NCBI GenBank assembly: GCA_038231575.1
Contig: JBBRLB010000028.1
Span: 1 to 53,519 of the forward strand
Length of the DNA stretch: 53,519 bases
From: CAITWF01 sp038231575
Lineage (GTDB): Bacteria > Verrucomicrobiota > Verrucomicrobiia > Opitutales > Opitutaceae
Direction of reading: 5' to 3'
The position numbers and the translations under genes were made by a program. The notes under the pieces were generated by a model, which was not told the origin of the DNA, did not search any database, and worked only from the letters and a program-made list of their open reading frames with translations. Each line of letters starts with the position of its first letter. Positions within the stretch are counted from its first letter, which is position 1. This document shows positions 38,159-47,100 of this stretch, in pieces.

Positions 38159-40714
38159 ATGAGCCCGCTGAAACGTCCCGAGCTCCTTGCCCCCGCTGGT
38201 GATTGGGAATGCGCCCGTGCCGCCGTCGAGAACGGCGCCGACGCGATTTACTTTGGGTTGGAGCGCTTCAACGCCCGCATGCGCGCAAAAAATTTCACGC
38301 AGGGCGATCTGCCCGCGCTGATGGAATTCCTCCACCGCCGCGGCGTAAAAGGCTACGTCACCTTCAACACGCTCGTCTTCACCAACGAACTCGCCGATGC
38401 CGAGGACTACGCGCGCAGCATCATCGCCTCGGGCGCCGACGCCGCGATCGTGCAGGATATCGGTCTTTGCCGGATGATCCGCGCGCTGTCGCCCGATTTC
38501 CCGATCCACTGTTCCACGCAGATGACGATCACGAGCGCCGCCGGCGTGGATTTCGCCCGCGAGCTCGGCGCGCAGCTCGTCGTCCTCGCCCGCGAGAATT
38601 CCCTCAAGGAAGTCACCGCCATCAACGAGGCGCAGAAATCCGCGCCGGTCGCCATCCCGCTCGAGGTCTTCGTCCACGGCGCGCTCTGCGTCGCCTACTC
38701 CGGCCAGTGCCTCACGAGCGAATCGCTCGGCGGCCGCTCCGCCAACCGCGGTGAATGCGCCCAAGCCTGCCGCCTCCCCTACGATCTTATTTCCGACGGC
38801 GTGCAGGTCCCGCTCGGCGACAAACGCTACCTCCTCAGCCCGCAGGATCTCTCGGGTCTCGAGGTGCTGCCCGATCTCGTGCGCGCGGGCGTGGTCTCGC
38901 TGAAAATTGAGGGCCGGCTCAAGTCGCCCGAATACGTCGCGAGCATCACCCGCGTTTATCGCCAGGCGCTCGACAAGGTGATGGCGGATTTCAGGGGTGA
39001 GGCGGCGCCCAAATTCGAACCGAAGTCCGCGCGCTACGAACTCGAGATGAGTTTTTCGCGCGGCCTCTACACGGGTTGGTTTCGTGGGATCAACAACCAG
39101 GCACTCGCGCACGGCCGCTTCGGCACAAAGCGCGGGGTTTTCCTCGGCGAAATCGCCCGCGTCCAAAACGAATCCATCTCGCTGCAACTCGCCGCGCCGC
39201 TGAAACCCGGCGACGGCATCGTCTTCGACGCTGGCCGGCCCGACGAACGCGAAGAAGGCGGTCGCGTTTACCAAGTCGAAGCGCGCGGTCCCGAGGCCAC
39301 GCTGCGCTTCGGCGACGGCGACATCGACTGGCGCCGCGTGCGCGTGGGCCAGCGCCTCTGGAAGACCAACGACCCCGCGCTCGATCGCGAAGTGCGCACG
39401 ACCTTCGAGGGAGACAAGATTCGTTATCAGCGCCCAATCTCGCTCGAAGTTCACGGTCGCGTCGGCGAGCCCCTCACGCTCATCGCCAACGACGGCCTTG
39501 GTCGGGTGGTGAAACTCGCGTCCGCGGTCCCGCTCGCCGCCGCCGAAAAACAACCGCTCACCCCCGAGCGCTTGCGCGAGCAACTCGGCCGGCTCGGTGG
39601 CACGCCGTTCAAACTCGGCGAACTGAAATCCTTTCTCGCCGGCGATGTGATCATCCCCGTCAGCGAACTCAACCGCCTCCGCCGTGACGCTGCGATCGAG
39701 CTGGAAAAACTCCGCGCCGCGCCGCAGCGCTGGACGACGCAGGAATTGAGGAAGCCCGATTTTGCCCACCGGAAAGATGACACGCCGCGCGCCCCGGAAC
39801 TCATCGCCGTCATTCGCCTCCTCGAACAGCTCGACGCCGCGTGGAACGCGGGCGCCCGCACCCTCTACTGCGAGTTCGAAAATCCCAAGCACTACCGGGA
39901 GGCCGTGTCACGCTTCCGCCAGCTCCAACAGTCAGAAATTGAAAACCGAGCGACCGAGCGCCGCGACCTCCCATCGAAACTCGAAAACCCCAGCAGCATC
40001 TGGGTCGCCCCGCCGCGCATCTTCAAACCCGGCGAGGAATGGATTCTCCAGCAGGTCCGCTCCGCCGAGGCCGACGGATACCTCGTCCGCAACTACGATC
40101 ACCTCGCGTTCTTCGCCGGTGATCGGAAGCGCGGCGATTTCTCGCTGAACGTGGCGAATCCGTGGACGGCCGACTATTTCCTTCGCCGTTACGGACTCGA
40201 ACGTGTGACCGCGAGCTACGATCTCAACATCACGCAGCTCGAGGCCCTGCTCGGCAGCGCGCCCGGCGCGTGGTTCGACCTCACGGTGCACCAGCACATG
40301 CCGATGTTTCACATGGAGCACTGCGTGTTCTGCGCGTTTCTCTCCACGGGGAAGGACTACCGCGACTGCGGCCGGCCGTGTGACACCCATCGCGTCGCCC
40401 TCCGCGATCGCGTCGGCGCCGAACTGCCGCTCAAGGCCGACGCCGGCTGTCGCAACACGGTCTTCAACAACCGCGCCCAAACCGGCGCGGAATACGTCGC
40501 GCGGTTGATCGAACTCGGGGCGCGGAGTTTCCGCGTCGAGTTCGTCAACGAGGGCGCCGACGAGGTCACGCGCACCTTGACGCGTTACACGCAGCTCATC
40601 CGCGGCGAAATCACGGGCGCCGAGCTCTGGCGCGAGTTGAAATTGCTCAACCAACTCGGCGTCACTCGCGGCCAGATGGAAACCGCCCCGCAGTTCATCG
40701 CGAAAAAAACGTAG
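38159..40714 (+). CDS. U32-family protein, RlhA-like
   Basis: 851 residues. The N-terminal U32 module is clear: PELLAPAGDWECARAAVENG, DAIYFGLERFNARMRAKNF, GYVTFNTLVFTNELADAE, IHCSTQMTITSAAG, then EVFVHGALCVAYSGQCLTSE and NRGECAQACRLPYDL with the conserved Cys cluster. A middle beta region precedes a second C-terminal module with AGCRNTVFNNRAQ and a Cys-rich MEHCVFCAFLSTGKDYRDCG. The RlhA/TrhP relatives hydroxylate rRNA or tRNA and carry an iron-sulfur cluster; they were long called peptidases. This one is longer than E. coli RlhA by about 200 residues, so the second module may be a separate function. Confidence 0.85.
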   Translation: MSPLKRPELLAPAGDWECARAAVENGADAIYFGLERFNARMRAKNFTQGDLPALMEFLHRRGVKGYVTFNTLVFTNELADAEDYARSIIASGADAAIVQDIGLCRMIRALSPDFPIHCSTQMTITSAAGVDFARELGAQLVVLARENSLKEVTAINEAQKSAPVAIPLEVFVHGALCVAYSGQCLTSESLGGRSANRGECAQACRLPYDLISDGVQVPLGDKRYLLSPQDLSGLEVLPDLVRAGVVSLKIEGRLKSPEYVASITRVYRQALDKVMADFRGEAAPKFEPKSARYELEMSFSRGLYTGWFRGINNQALAHGRFGTKRGVFLGEIARVQNESISLQLAAPLKPGDGIVFDAGRPDEREEGGRVYQVEARGPEATLRFGDGDIDWRRVRVGQRLWKTNDPALDREVRTTFEGDKIRYQRPISLEVHGRVGEPLTLIANDGLGRVVKLASAVPLAAAEKQPLTPERLREQLGRLGGTPFKLGELKSFLAGDVIIPVSELNRLRRDAAIELEKLRAAPQRWTTQELRKPDFAHRKDDTPRAPELIAVIRLLEQLDAAWNAGARTLYCEFENPKHYREAVSRFRQLQQSEIENRATERRDLPSKLENPSSIWVAPPRIFKPGEEWILQQVRSAEADGYLVRNYDHLAFFAGDRKRGDFSLNVANPWTADYFLRRYGLERVTASYDLNITQLEALLGSAPGAWFDLTVHQHMPMFHMEHCVFCAFLSTGKDYRDCGRPCDTHRVALRDRVGAELPLKADAGCRNTVFNNRAQTGAEYVARLIELGARSFRVEFVNEGADEVTRTLTRYTQLIRGEITGAELWRELKLLNQLGVTRGQMETAPQFIAKKT

Positions 40715-40759
40715 GCGGGTGAAACGCAGTCCGCTCGCGGCGCCTCCCAGCGATCCGGT

Positions 40760-41092
40760 TCAGGCGCGGCGCCCCTTCACCAAACCCCATAACAAACCCG
40801 CGCCCAACACGAGCATCAGGGCTTGGTAGGGATTCTCGCGAATGGCGCGATCGGTGCGGCGGGCCTGATCCGAAATGGCGCGGCTCGCGTTGGAGCAAAA
40901 TGCGTTGAAGCACGCCCCGACGCTTTCCCGATCCGGCGGCAACTGAGAGCGCAGGAGGGCAACTTGCGGTTCGGCATGATGGCTGGTGGAGTCCCCGAGC
41001 ATCTGCCCGGCTTCGTCCATCAACTGCGTGATGTCCGCGGTGAGGTCGTCGACTTTGGGATGATGAGACGGAGAGGCGTCGGATCGATCCAT
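40760..41092 (-). CDS. DUF883 / ElaB-YqjD-like protein
   Basis: 110 residues. A soluble helical part (VDDLTADITQLMDEAGQMLG) is followed by ARRTDRAIRENPYQALMLVL, the hallmark of DUF883, in which a C-terminal hydrophobic helix (LMLVLGAGLLWGLVKGRRA) anchors the protein. Relatives ElaB/YqjD bind ribosomes or stabilise membranes in stationary phase. A second copy follows. The central region is Cys-bearing (GACFNAFCSNASRA), unlike copy 2. Confidence 0.85.
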   Translation of the reverse strand: MDRSDASPSHHPKVDDLTADITQLMDEAGQMLGDSTSHHAEPQVALLRSQLPPDRESVGACFNAFCSNASRAISDQARRTDRAIRENPYQALMLVLGAGLLWGLVKGRRA

Positions 41093-41174
41093 GATAGAAT
41101 GAGAGGTGAAAATGGTTTAGCCGCAGCGGCGGGAAATCCCACCGTGCGGCGCGACCGTCAGAACGCTTAAGCGA

Positions 41175-41492
41175 TTACTGGCTGCTCCGGCGGCCCAGGA
41201 GGACGCCGACGAGAAGGCCGGCGGCGAGGGCGATGGCCAGCGACTGATACGGATTTTCGCGAATGGCGGTGTCGGTATACTTGGCTCCAGCGACGACTTT
41301 CTTGCGCGCGCCGGCATAGAGATCCGCCACGCGTTCCTGCGCCGCTTCAAAACGGTCGCGCAGAGTGCTGAGGGCGTCTTCCGAATGTTCGACGGTGGTG
41401 TCCATCATCTTTTCAGCTTCCGCGACCAGGATGCGGAGCTCGTTGAGAATTTCCTGCGGCTTGGCCGCGGCTTCGGTTCGGTTGTTTTTCAT
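41175..41492 (-). CDS. DUF883 / ElaB-YqjD-like protein, second copy
   Basis: 105 residues, the second DUF883 member. It has a soluble coiled part (ILNELRILVAEAEKMMDTTV, FEAAQERVADLYAGARKKVV) and the same terminal motif TAIRENPYQSLAIALAAGLL with LLGRRSSQ. The motif is shared with the copy at 40760, so they are paralogues. No Cys is present. Both lie on the minus strand with 82 bases between. Confidence 0.88.
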   Translation of the reverse strand: MKNNRTEAAAKPQEILNELRILVAEAEKMMDTTVEHSEDALSTLRDRFEAAQERVADLYAGARKKVVAGAKYTDTAIRENPYQSLAIALAAGLLVGVLLGRRSSQ

Positions 41493-41533
41493 GGAATGGA
41501 ATGATTGGTGGGGGGAGAAAACGGGCGGGAGAC

Positions 41534-41692
41534 TTAGGTCTTCGAGCCGCGAAACAGGGAGGCAATGAAGAGCACCAGGAAGACGACGAACAGCACTTGG
41601 GCGATGGAGGCCGCGGTGCCGGCGACACCGCCGAACCCGAGGATACCGGCGACCAGTGCGATAAGCAAAAATGTGATAGCGTAGCTTAACAT
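41534..41692 (-). CDS. DUF1328-type small membrane protein
   Basis: 52 residues: MLSYAITFLLIALVAGILGF, then GGVAGTAASIAQVLFVVFLV and LFIASLFRGSKT. Two hydrophobic helices and the GFGGVAGTAASIA motif identify the DUF1328/YtjA family, whose function is unknown and which is often found with stress genes. It is too short to be seen by longer ORF cut-offs and lies between the DUF883 and DUF3185 genes on the same strand. Confidence 0.85.
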   Translation of the reverse strand: MLSYAITFLLIALVAGILGFGGVAGTAASIAQVLFVVFLVLFIASLFRGSKT

Positions 41693-41729
41693 GGGAGGGA
41701 GGAGTTGAGGGTTGTGAGATGAGGTTTTT

Positions 41730-41933
41730 TTAACTGCGAGAACCGCGCATCAGGCCGCCACCACCGATGACGGCGGCGACGACCCCACCGATGAGCAACC
41801 AGATGGTCTTGTCAGTCGGCGAGCCGGTGAAGAAACGGGAGACGCCCGAGCCAAATGAATCCGAGGCGCTGATCCCGTAGACAATCAGGATGAGGCCGAC
41901 GACGAGCACTGCGAGTGAGAGGGCTTTGTTCAT
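41730..41933 (-). CDS. DUF3185 family small membrane protein
   Basis: 67 residues. The N-terminal helix (LAVLVVGLILIVYGISASDS) and the C-terminal helix (TIWLLIGGVVAAVIGGGGLM) flank a polar part FGSGVSRFFTGSPTDK, which is the DUF3185 pattern. Function unknown. It is the first gene in a minus-strand group of four small membrane proteins; the promoter must lie in the 562-base gap to its right. Confidence 0.85.
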   Translation of the reverse strand: MNKALSLAVLVVGLILIVYGISASDSFGSGVSRFFTGSPTDKTIWLLIGGVVAAVIGGGGLMRGSRS

Positions 41934-42256
41934 GGTGAGTTAGAATTTTTATTTCCGCTGTCGACACAGACCCACCATCGCCCGCGCAGTTCGTCCCCAG
42001 CCGTGAAATTACGCCGAAGTCGGGTTAATCCCCATGCGCGAAGAAAAATCCGGCTCTCCCTAACGGAATACGCGGCGGCAAAAAAAATGCGGCGCGGCCT
42101 GCTGCGAAAAACCGGTGCGGACTAAAAATTCCCTGCGCTTCCCTCGCCTTCGCGTGCGGGCTGAACGGCTGACACGCTCAAATTAATTTCACGCGGATGC
42201 GGGAATGAGAATTAATCACGCGGTCCCACGCGACGCGCGCGCGAGGCCAAAAACAA

Positions 42257-42282
42257 GGCGGGGCCGCTTGCGCGACCCCGCC
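42257..42282 (-). terminator. Intrinsic terminator pointing left
   Basis: GGCGGGG (42257-42263) pairs with CCCCGCC (42276-42282) over a 12-base loop. On the minus strand it is followed by TTGTTTTTGG, so it ends a leftward transcript. No recognised gene is upstream of it on that strand. Confidence 0.65.
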
Positions 42283-42313
42283 AGGTCCAGCTTCAACTTA
42301 ACAGCTCAGCGGG

Positions 42314-42415
42314 CTAGGCCCGCACGAACTGTCGAGCACCATTGACCAAGCTCGAACGCGCTAGTTCCGCCTCGGGTTGAGAGATATCCGGAGAATTCTT
42401 CAGGGCTTTTTGCAC
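42314..42415 (-). CDS. Possible micro-ORF upstream of a terminator
   Basis: 33 residues if started at GTG 42415, beginning VQKALKNSPDISQPEAELA and ending in LVNGARQFVRA; the frame is open further up. It ends with TAG at 42314-42316, 31 bases before the terminator, so it is placed like a true gene end. It may be the end of a longer small gene whose start overlaps the plus-strand gene. No family recognised. Confidence 0.2.
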   Translation of the reverse strand: MQKALKNSPDISQPEAELARSSLVNGARQFVRA

Positions 42416-42495
42416 GAGAGTTTGGCCGTGGGGGCGGATTTTTCTTGTGTCGAATGCCGTGGCCAAACCCTCTAGGCCTCGCTCCGCGCACTGCC

Positions 42496-43716
42496 ATGCT
42501 TCCGCCCGCCCCACCCGTCACTCCCACCGTCCCCCCGGTCGTGCCCAAACTGAGCGTCTTGGAGATCAAGGACGCCCAGTTGATTTTCAGTTCGGTCTGG
42601 CAGGATCTCGAGGCGGACTTCGGCCGGGAGAACCTGCGCTTCCCGAAGGAAATCATGCTGCTCGGCGGCGCCCCCGGCGCCGGCAAAGGCACCAATACCG
42701 ACTTCATCACGAAGGCGCGCGGCCTCACGTGTCAGCCGATCGTCATCAGCGCCCTGCTCGACTCCCCCGAAGCCCGCGCCCTCAAGAACGCCGGTAACAT
42801 GGTCGGCGATCGCGAAGTGATCGGCCTGCTGCTGCGGCAGTTGCTTCGCGCGGAATATCACGACGGCGTCATCCTCGATGGCTTCCCCCGCACGCACGTG
42901 CAGGTCGAATGTTTAAAGCTCCTCGTCGACAAGATGCACGCGCTGCGCCGCGAGTTTTACGGCACGCCGCTTAGCATTCATTTTCGCCAGCCGACGATTC
43001 ACATCATGGTGCTCTTCGTCGACGAGAAGGAATCGATTGCGCGCCAGCTCAAGCGCGGCCGTGAAACCAAGGCGCACAACGACGAAGTCCGGCGCACCGG
43101 CATCGGTGAACTCCTGGAGGACCGACCGACCGACCATGACGAGAAACTCGCGCAGCGCCGCTACCGCGTGTTCAAGGAACAGACGTGGGACGCCCTCCAG
43201 TCGCTCAAGGAAATCTTTCACTACCACTTCATCAGCGCGCAGGGCCCGCTCGATGAGGTCGAGCAAAACATCCTCCGGGAGCTCGAATACCAGAGCACGC
43301 TCGAGCTCGACCCGCGCACGGTGGATCGCCTCCGCCACGTCCCGGTCGCCAACGAGATTATCGTCCACGCGCGCCAGGAACTGGTAAAACGCCTCGACAG
43401 CTACGAATTCGGCCAGCCGGAGTTGTTCGGCCGGGTGGTGGATTTCATCCGCAAGAAAGTCATGCCGATCGTGCAGCGCCACGCCATTTCCGGCGCCGCG
43501 CACGTCAATACCGAGGAACCGTTGCTCGAGGATACCACGGCGCTTGCGATGCTCATCGATGTCTTTTCGGAACGCGGCTTCCACGCGGTGGTCGACCTCC
43601 ACAAGATCGAGGTGCCGGAAAAGTTCGACGTCGCGAGCGGCCAGATCACGTGCCGCGTGAAACGCGTTTACCGCATCCAGATCCGCTTCCCCGGGTCGGA
43701 AATTCGCCGCGGTTAG
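42496..43716 (+). CDS. Adenylate-kinase-like protein with long C-terminal extension
   Basis: 406 residues from ATG 42496, about twice the size of bacterial adenylate kinase. Residues about 50-235 have the kinase core: P-loop GGAPGAGKGTNTDF, GDREVIGLLLRQLL, and the NMP-binding DGFPRTHVQVECLKLL, then a short LID region with RPTDHDEKLAQRRYRVF. The remaining 170 residues (VANEIIVHARQELVKRLDSY, FGRVVDFIRKKVMPIVQRHA, LIDVFSERGFHAVVDLHKIE) form an unknown helical and beta domain. It phosphorylates a nucleoside monophosphate, presumably AMP; the role of the extension is unknown. Confidence 0.85.
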   Translation: MLPPAPPVTPTVPPVVPKLSVLEIKDAQLIFSSVWQDLEADFGRENLRFPKEIMLLGGAPGAGKGTNTDFITKARGLTCQPIVISALLDSPEARALKNAGNMVGDREVIGLLLRQLLRAEYHDGVILDGFPRTHVQVECLKLLVDKMHALRREFYGTPLSIHFRQPTIHIMVLFVDEKESIARQLKRGRETKAHNDEVRRTGIGELLEDRPTDHDEKLAQRRYRVFKEQTWDALQSLKEIFHYHFISAQGPLDEVEQNILRELEYQSTLELDPRTVDRLRHVPVANEIIVHARQELVKRLDSYEFGQPELFGRVVDFIRKKVMPIVQRHAISGAAHVNTEEPLLEDTTALAMLIDVFSERGFHAVVDLHKIEVPEKFDVASGQITCRVKRVYRIQIRFPGSEIRRG

Positions 43717-43742
43717 TCGAACCGCAGCGGGAATCGGAGCGC

Positions 43743-44033
43743 ATGTTTCACGTTCGCGGGGAATTTGAAGTGCGGCCCGGGTGTACCGAAGAATGTGAGA
43801 CCGTCGATGGCCCAGCCGGAGCGTGGGTCCAATCGTTCCAGAGCGGCACCGGCTACCTCGGCACCGATCTCACGCAGATCACACGCACGCGTTGGGCCAC
43901 CGTCGATCGCTGGACCTCGCGCGCCCGCTCTGCGGCATTTCGCGTGGCGCCCGCCGCGGCTGATGCGGAGCTGGATGCGAGCTGCGCCGAATTGACGACC
44001 GCCGAACGCCCACTGGACGAAAGCGGTGAGTGA
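43743..44033 (+). CDS. Small protein resembling antibiotic biosynthesis monooxygenases
   Basis: 96 residues from ATG 43743. The order GYLGTDLTQ - TRWATVDRWTSRAR - AAFRVA - ELDASCAELTTAERPLDE resembles the dimeric alpha/beta-barrel ABM fold, where a YLG strand, a (W)xxxDRWxS strand and a helix follow each other. No cofactor is expected. It lies 26 bases after the adenylate-kinase stop and ends before the start chosen for the DUF1800 gene (44134). The frame is clean and G/C-ending codons are frequent. The opposite-strand ORF here looks like a shadow. Confidence 0.6.
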   Translation: MFHVRGEFEVRPGCTEECETVDGPAGAWVQSFQSGTGYLGTDLTQITRTRWATVDRWTSRARSAAFRVAPAAADAELDASCAELTTAERPLDESGE

Positions 44034-44133
44034 GTCGGTCCGGCAGCCCAGTCCGCCCTCGTTGGTTCTTGCCCGGTCGCCCTGTTCGCAGCATAGCTCC
44101 GTTCCGTTCCCCCCCGGCCCCGGCCGGGTTTCC

Positions 44134-47100
44134 ATGCACCCCCCTCGTATGGCCGCACGGCTTCGTGCGCTGGTAGTTTCCGCGGGGCTCTGCTCGTCGC
44201 TTTTTGGCCAGCCCACCAATGCGCGCCTGATCAATATTTCCACGAACGGCCAGGTCGGCGTCGATTTCAACAACATGGTCGGCGGCTTCGTGATCGGCGG
44301 GGCGCCGAAGACCGTGCTCATCCGCGCGATCGGCCCTGGCCTTGGTGCGTTCGGCGTGCCCGGCACGCTGCCCGATCCGTTTCTCACGCTGTTCGACGGT
44401 GCAAGCAAAGTCATCGCGACAAACGACACGTGGAATGCGGCCGATTTGGCGACGATGACGTCGGTCGGGGCGTTTCCGCTGCCGGCGGGCAGCAAGGACG
44501 CCGTCATCGTCACCACGCTCCCGCCGGGCAACTACACCGCGCAAATTTCCGGCCTCGGCAACCCGCCCACCGGCGCGGCCATCCTCGAAGTTTACGATGT
44601 GAGCGGCAACGGCCAGCTCATCAACATCGCCACGCGGCTCCAAGTCGGCGGTGCGGCCAATTCTGCGACGGCCGGCTTTGTGGTCAGTCCCGGCAGTGGC
44701 ACCCGCAAACTCCTCATTCGCGGCATCGGCCCCGCGCTCGGCGCCTTCGGGCTTCCCGGCACGCTGCCCGATCCCAAATTGGAATTGAAGGATGCGAACC
44801 AGAACACGCTCGCAACCGCGGTGGCAAACACCGGGGCCACGGTGTTGGCGAGTGCCTCGACTCAGGCGGGCGCGTTTGGTGCGACCGCAGCGGATGCCGC
44901 GCTCATTGCGACGGTGGTGCCCGGGAACTACACCGTGCAACTTTCGAGCAACAGCGGCACAGCGTCCGGCATCGCGCTCGTGGAGGTTTACGACGTCACC
45001 CATTCCACCGGCACGCCGCCGGGCTTCGGGATGCAGCCCCGCCTTTATCTGGCGAACTTGCGGCCGGCCGCGAATGCGACTGGCTCGTTCGCCTCCGGCT
45101 ACGCGACCGTCCTCTTCGATCCGAACACCAACATCGGCACGGTCAGCGTTTCGTTTTCGAATCTGACGTCCGCCGAGGTCGCGGGCTATCTGGTGCTGGG
45201 CGCGAGTCGCAATTCTGTGTTCAGTCTCGGTCGCGGCCAAGTCGGCGGTGCGACGTGGACGTTGAGTGCGAGCGGTGCGGCTTCCAGCAACGATCTCGTG
45301 GCCGCATTGCTGACGGGGCAAGTCGGCGTCGAAATCGACAGCGCGAATTTTCCGGCCGGCGAATTGCTCGGCACGTTGATCCAGTCGGCCGGTTCGCAAA
45401 CCTTCACGGTGCCGGCTGCGCCGCCGTCGCTGGCGGTGAATGCATTGACCACACCCACTCAAACCGACGCGGCGCGCTTCCTGACGCAAGCGACCTTCGG
45501 CCCGACGCTGGCGGACATCACTACACTGATGAGCCGCGGCCTCACGAACTGGATCAACGACCAGATGGCCTTGCCGGCGAGTTCGCATCTGGCCGGATTG
45601 CGCGACGACATCACGGCGTTTCCAAATCCGCCGGCCCCGTCGGCCCTGCGCGATTACAAGGCCACCATGCAAAATCGCCAGGCGGCGTGGTGGAAGATCG
45701 CCCTAACTGCGCCCGACCAACTGCGCCAGCGGGTCGCGTTCGCGCTCAGTGAGATCCTTGCCATCTCCGACGCGGGCTGCGGACTGCGCTGGGAAGGCCG
45801 CGGAAATGCCAAGTATTATGACCTGCTCGTCAACGGGGCGTTCGGGAACTTTCGGCAGTTGCTGGAGGACGTGACGCTGAACCCCAACATGGGGACTTAT
45901 CTGAGTCATCTCGGAAACCCCAAAGCTGATCCGGCAGCGGGCACGTTGCCCGACGAGAATTACGCCCGGGAAGTTGAGCAACTCTTCAGCATCGGCTTGG
46001 TGCAACTTCAACCGGATGGCACGCTGCTGCTCGACTCCAGCGGCCTACCGATTGCGACCTATAATCAAGCCATGGTCACAGAGGCCGCGAAGATTCTCAC
46101 GGGCTGGTCCTTTCCGGGCTACCGCAGCGGCAATTTCCGCTTCGGGGTGGACACGGCGACCGCCGTGGTCGGAGACGATGATCCCTGGCTCAATCCGATG
46201 ACCTATTATGATGCGCTGCACGACAAGACGGAAAAACGCATTGTCAGTTTGCAGCAGAAAACGCCCGCATTAGCTGCCGCGACGATCGTGCCGGCGAATC
46301 AAACCGGTCCGCAGGATTTGAAGATGCTGCTCGATACGCTCTTCAATCATCCGAACACCGGACCGTTCATCAGCAGGCAACTCATCCAGCGGCTCGTCAC
46401 CAGCAACCCAAGTTCAGGATATGTTTTCCGAGTCGCCCGAGTTTTTGCCGATGACGGTTCGGGTGTCCGTGGCAATCTCGGCGCCGTCGTCCGCGCGATT
46501 CTCACCGACTACGAAGCGCGCTCGCCCGCTGTGCTCGCGAATGTGGGTTTCGGTAAAATCAAAGAACCGTTGCTCCGAGTCTCGGCGCTGCTCCGCGTGC
46601 TCAACGCGCGCGCCCCCAACGGACGGTTCATGGACAGTTATTTTTACCCGCGGCCCGACGAACCCACCAATTGGGAGCCGACCGGGGTATTGGCGAGACC
46701 GGCGGACTCGCTGGCGCAGGGTGCGCTCCAAGCGCCGAGCGTGTTTAATTTCTTTTCCCCGGACTATTCGACACCCGGTCCCATGGCCGCCGCGGGACTC
46801 GTGGCACCCGAGTTGCAGATCACGGATGCCACCCTCGCGATCGGTTTCCCGAATGCGGTGGCGCAATTCCTCTATCGGCCCCTGCCGACGACTGGACCGA
46901 CGACCCCGCCGACTAACAACGGATTGGCCATTACTCCGCCGTCGCCGTGGCCGTTTCTCGTGATGGATTATTCCGCCCTCACGTCGCTGGTTGCCACACC
47001 ATCGGCGCTCGTGGATCAGCTCAATCTGCTTTTTTGTAGCAACGGAATGTCGGCCACGGCCCGCGCGAGAATCCTGAGCACGATGCAGTCGCTGGTGGCC

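Larger units (their letters stand above)
41934..42495. other. 562-base gap with promoter region and terminator
   Basis: The part 41934-42250 is AT-richer than the surroundings and holds no recognised gene; it should carry the DUF3185 promoter. The part 42257-42282 is a minus-strand terminator, and 42314-42415 holds a possible 33-residue minus ORF. The plus promoter for the adenylate-kinase-like gene must lie within 42420-42495. Confidence 0.5.

Noticed and set aside
38057..39892. 611-residue minus-strand frame opposite the U32 gene.
   Set aside because: The plus-strand U32 protein has clear conserved motifs; the antisense frame has none.
43879..45672. 597-residue minus-strand frame opposite the DUF1800 gene.
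   Set aside because: Arg/Gly-rich with no domain, typical of antisense frames in GC-rich DNA.
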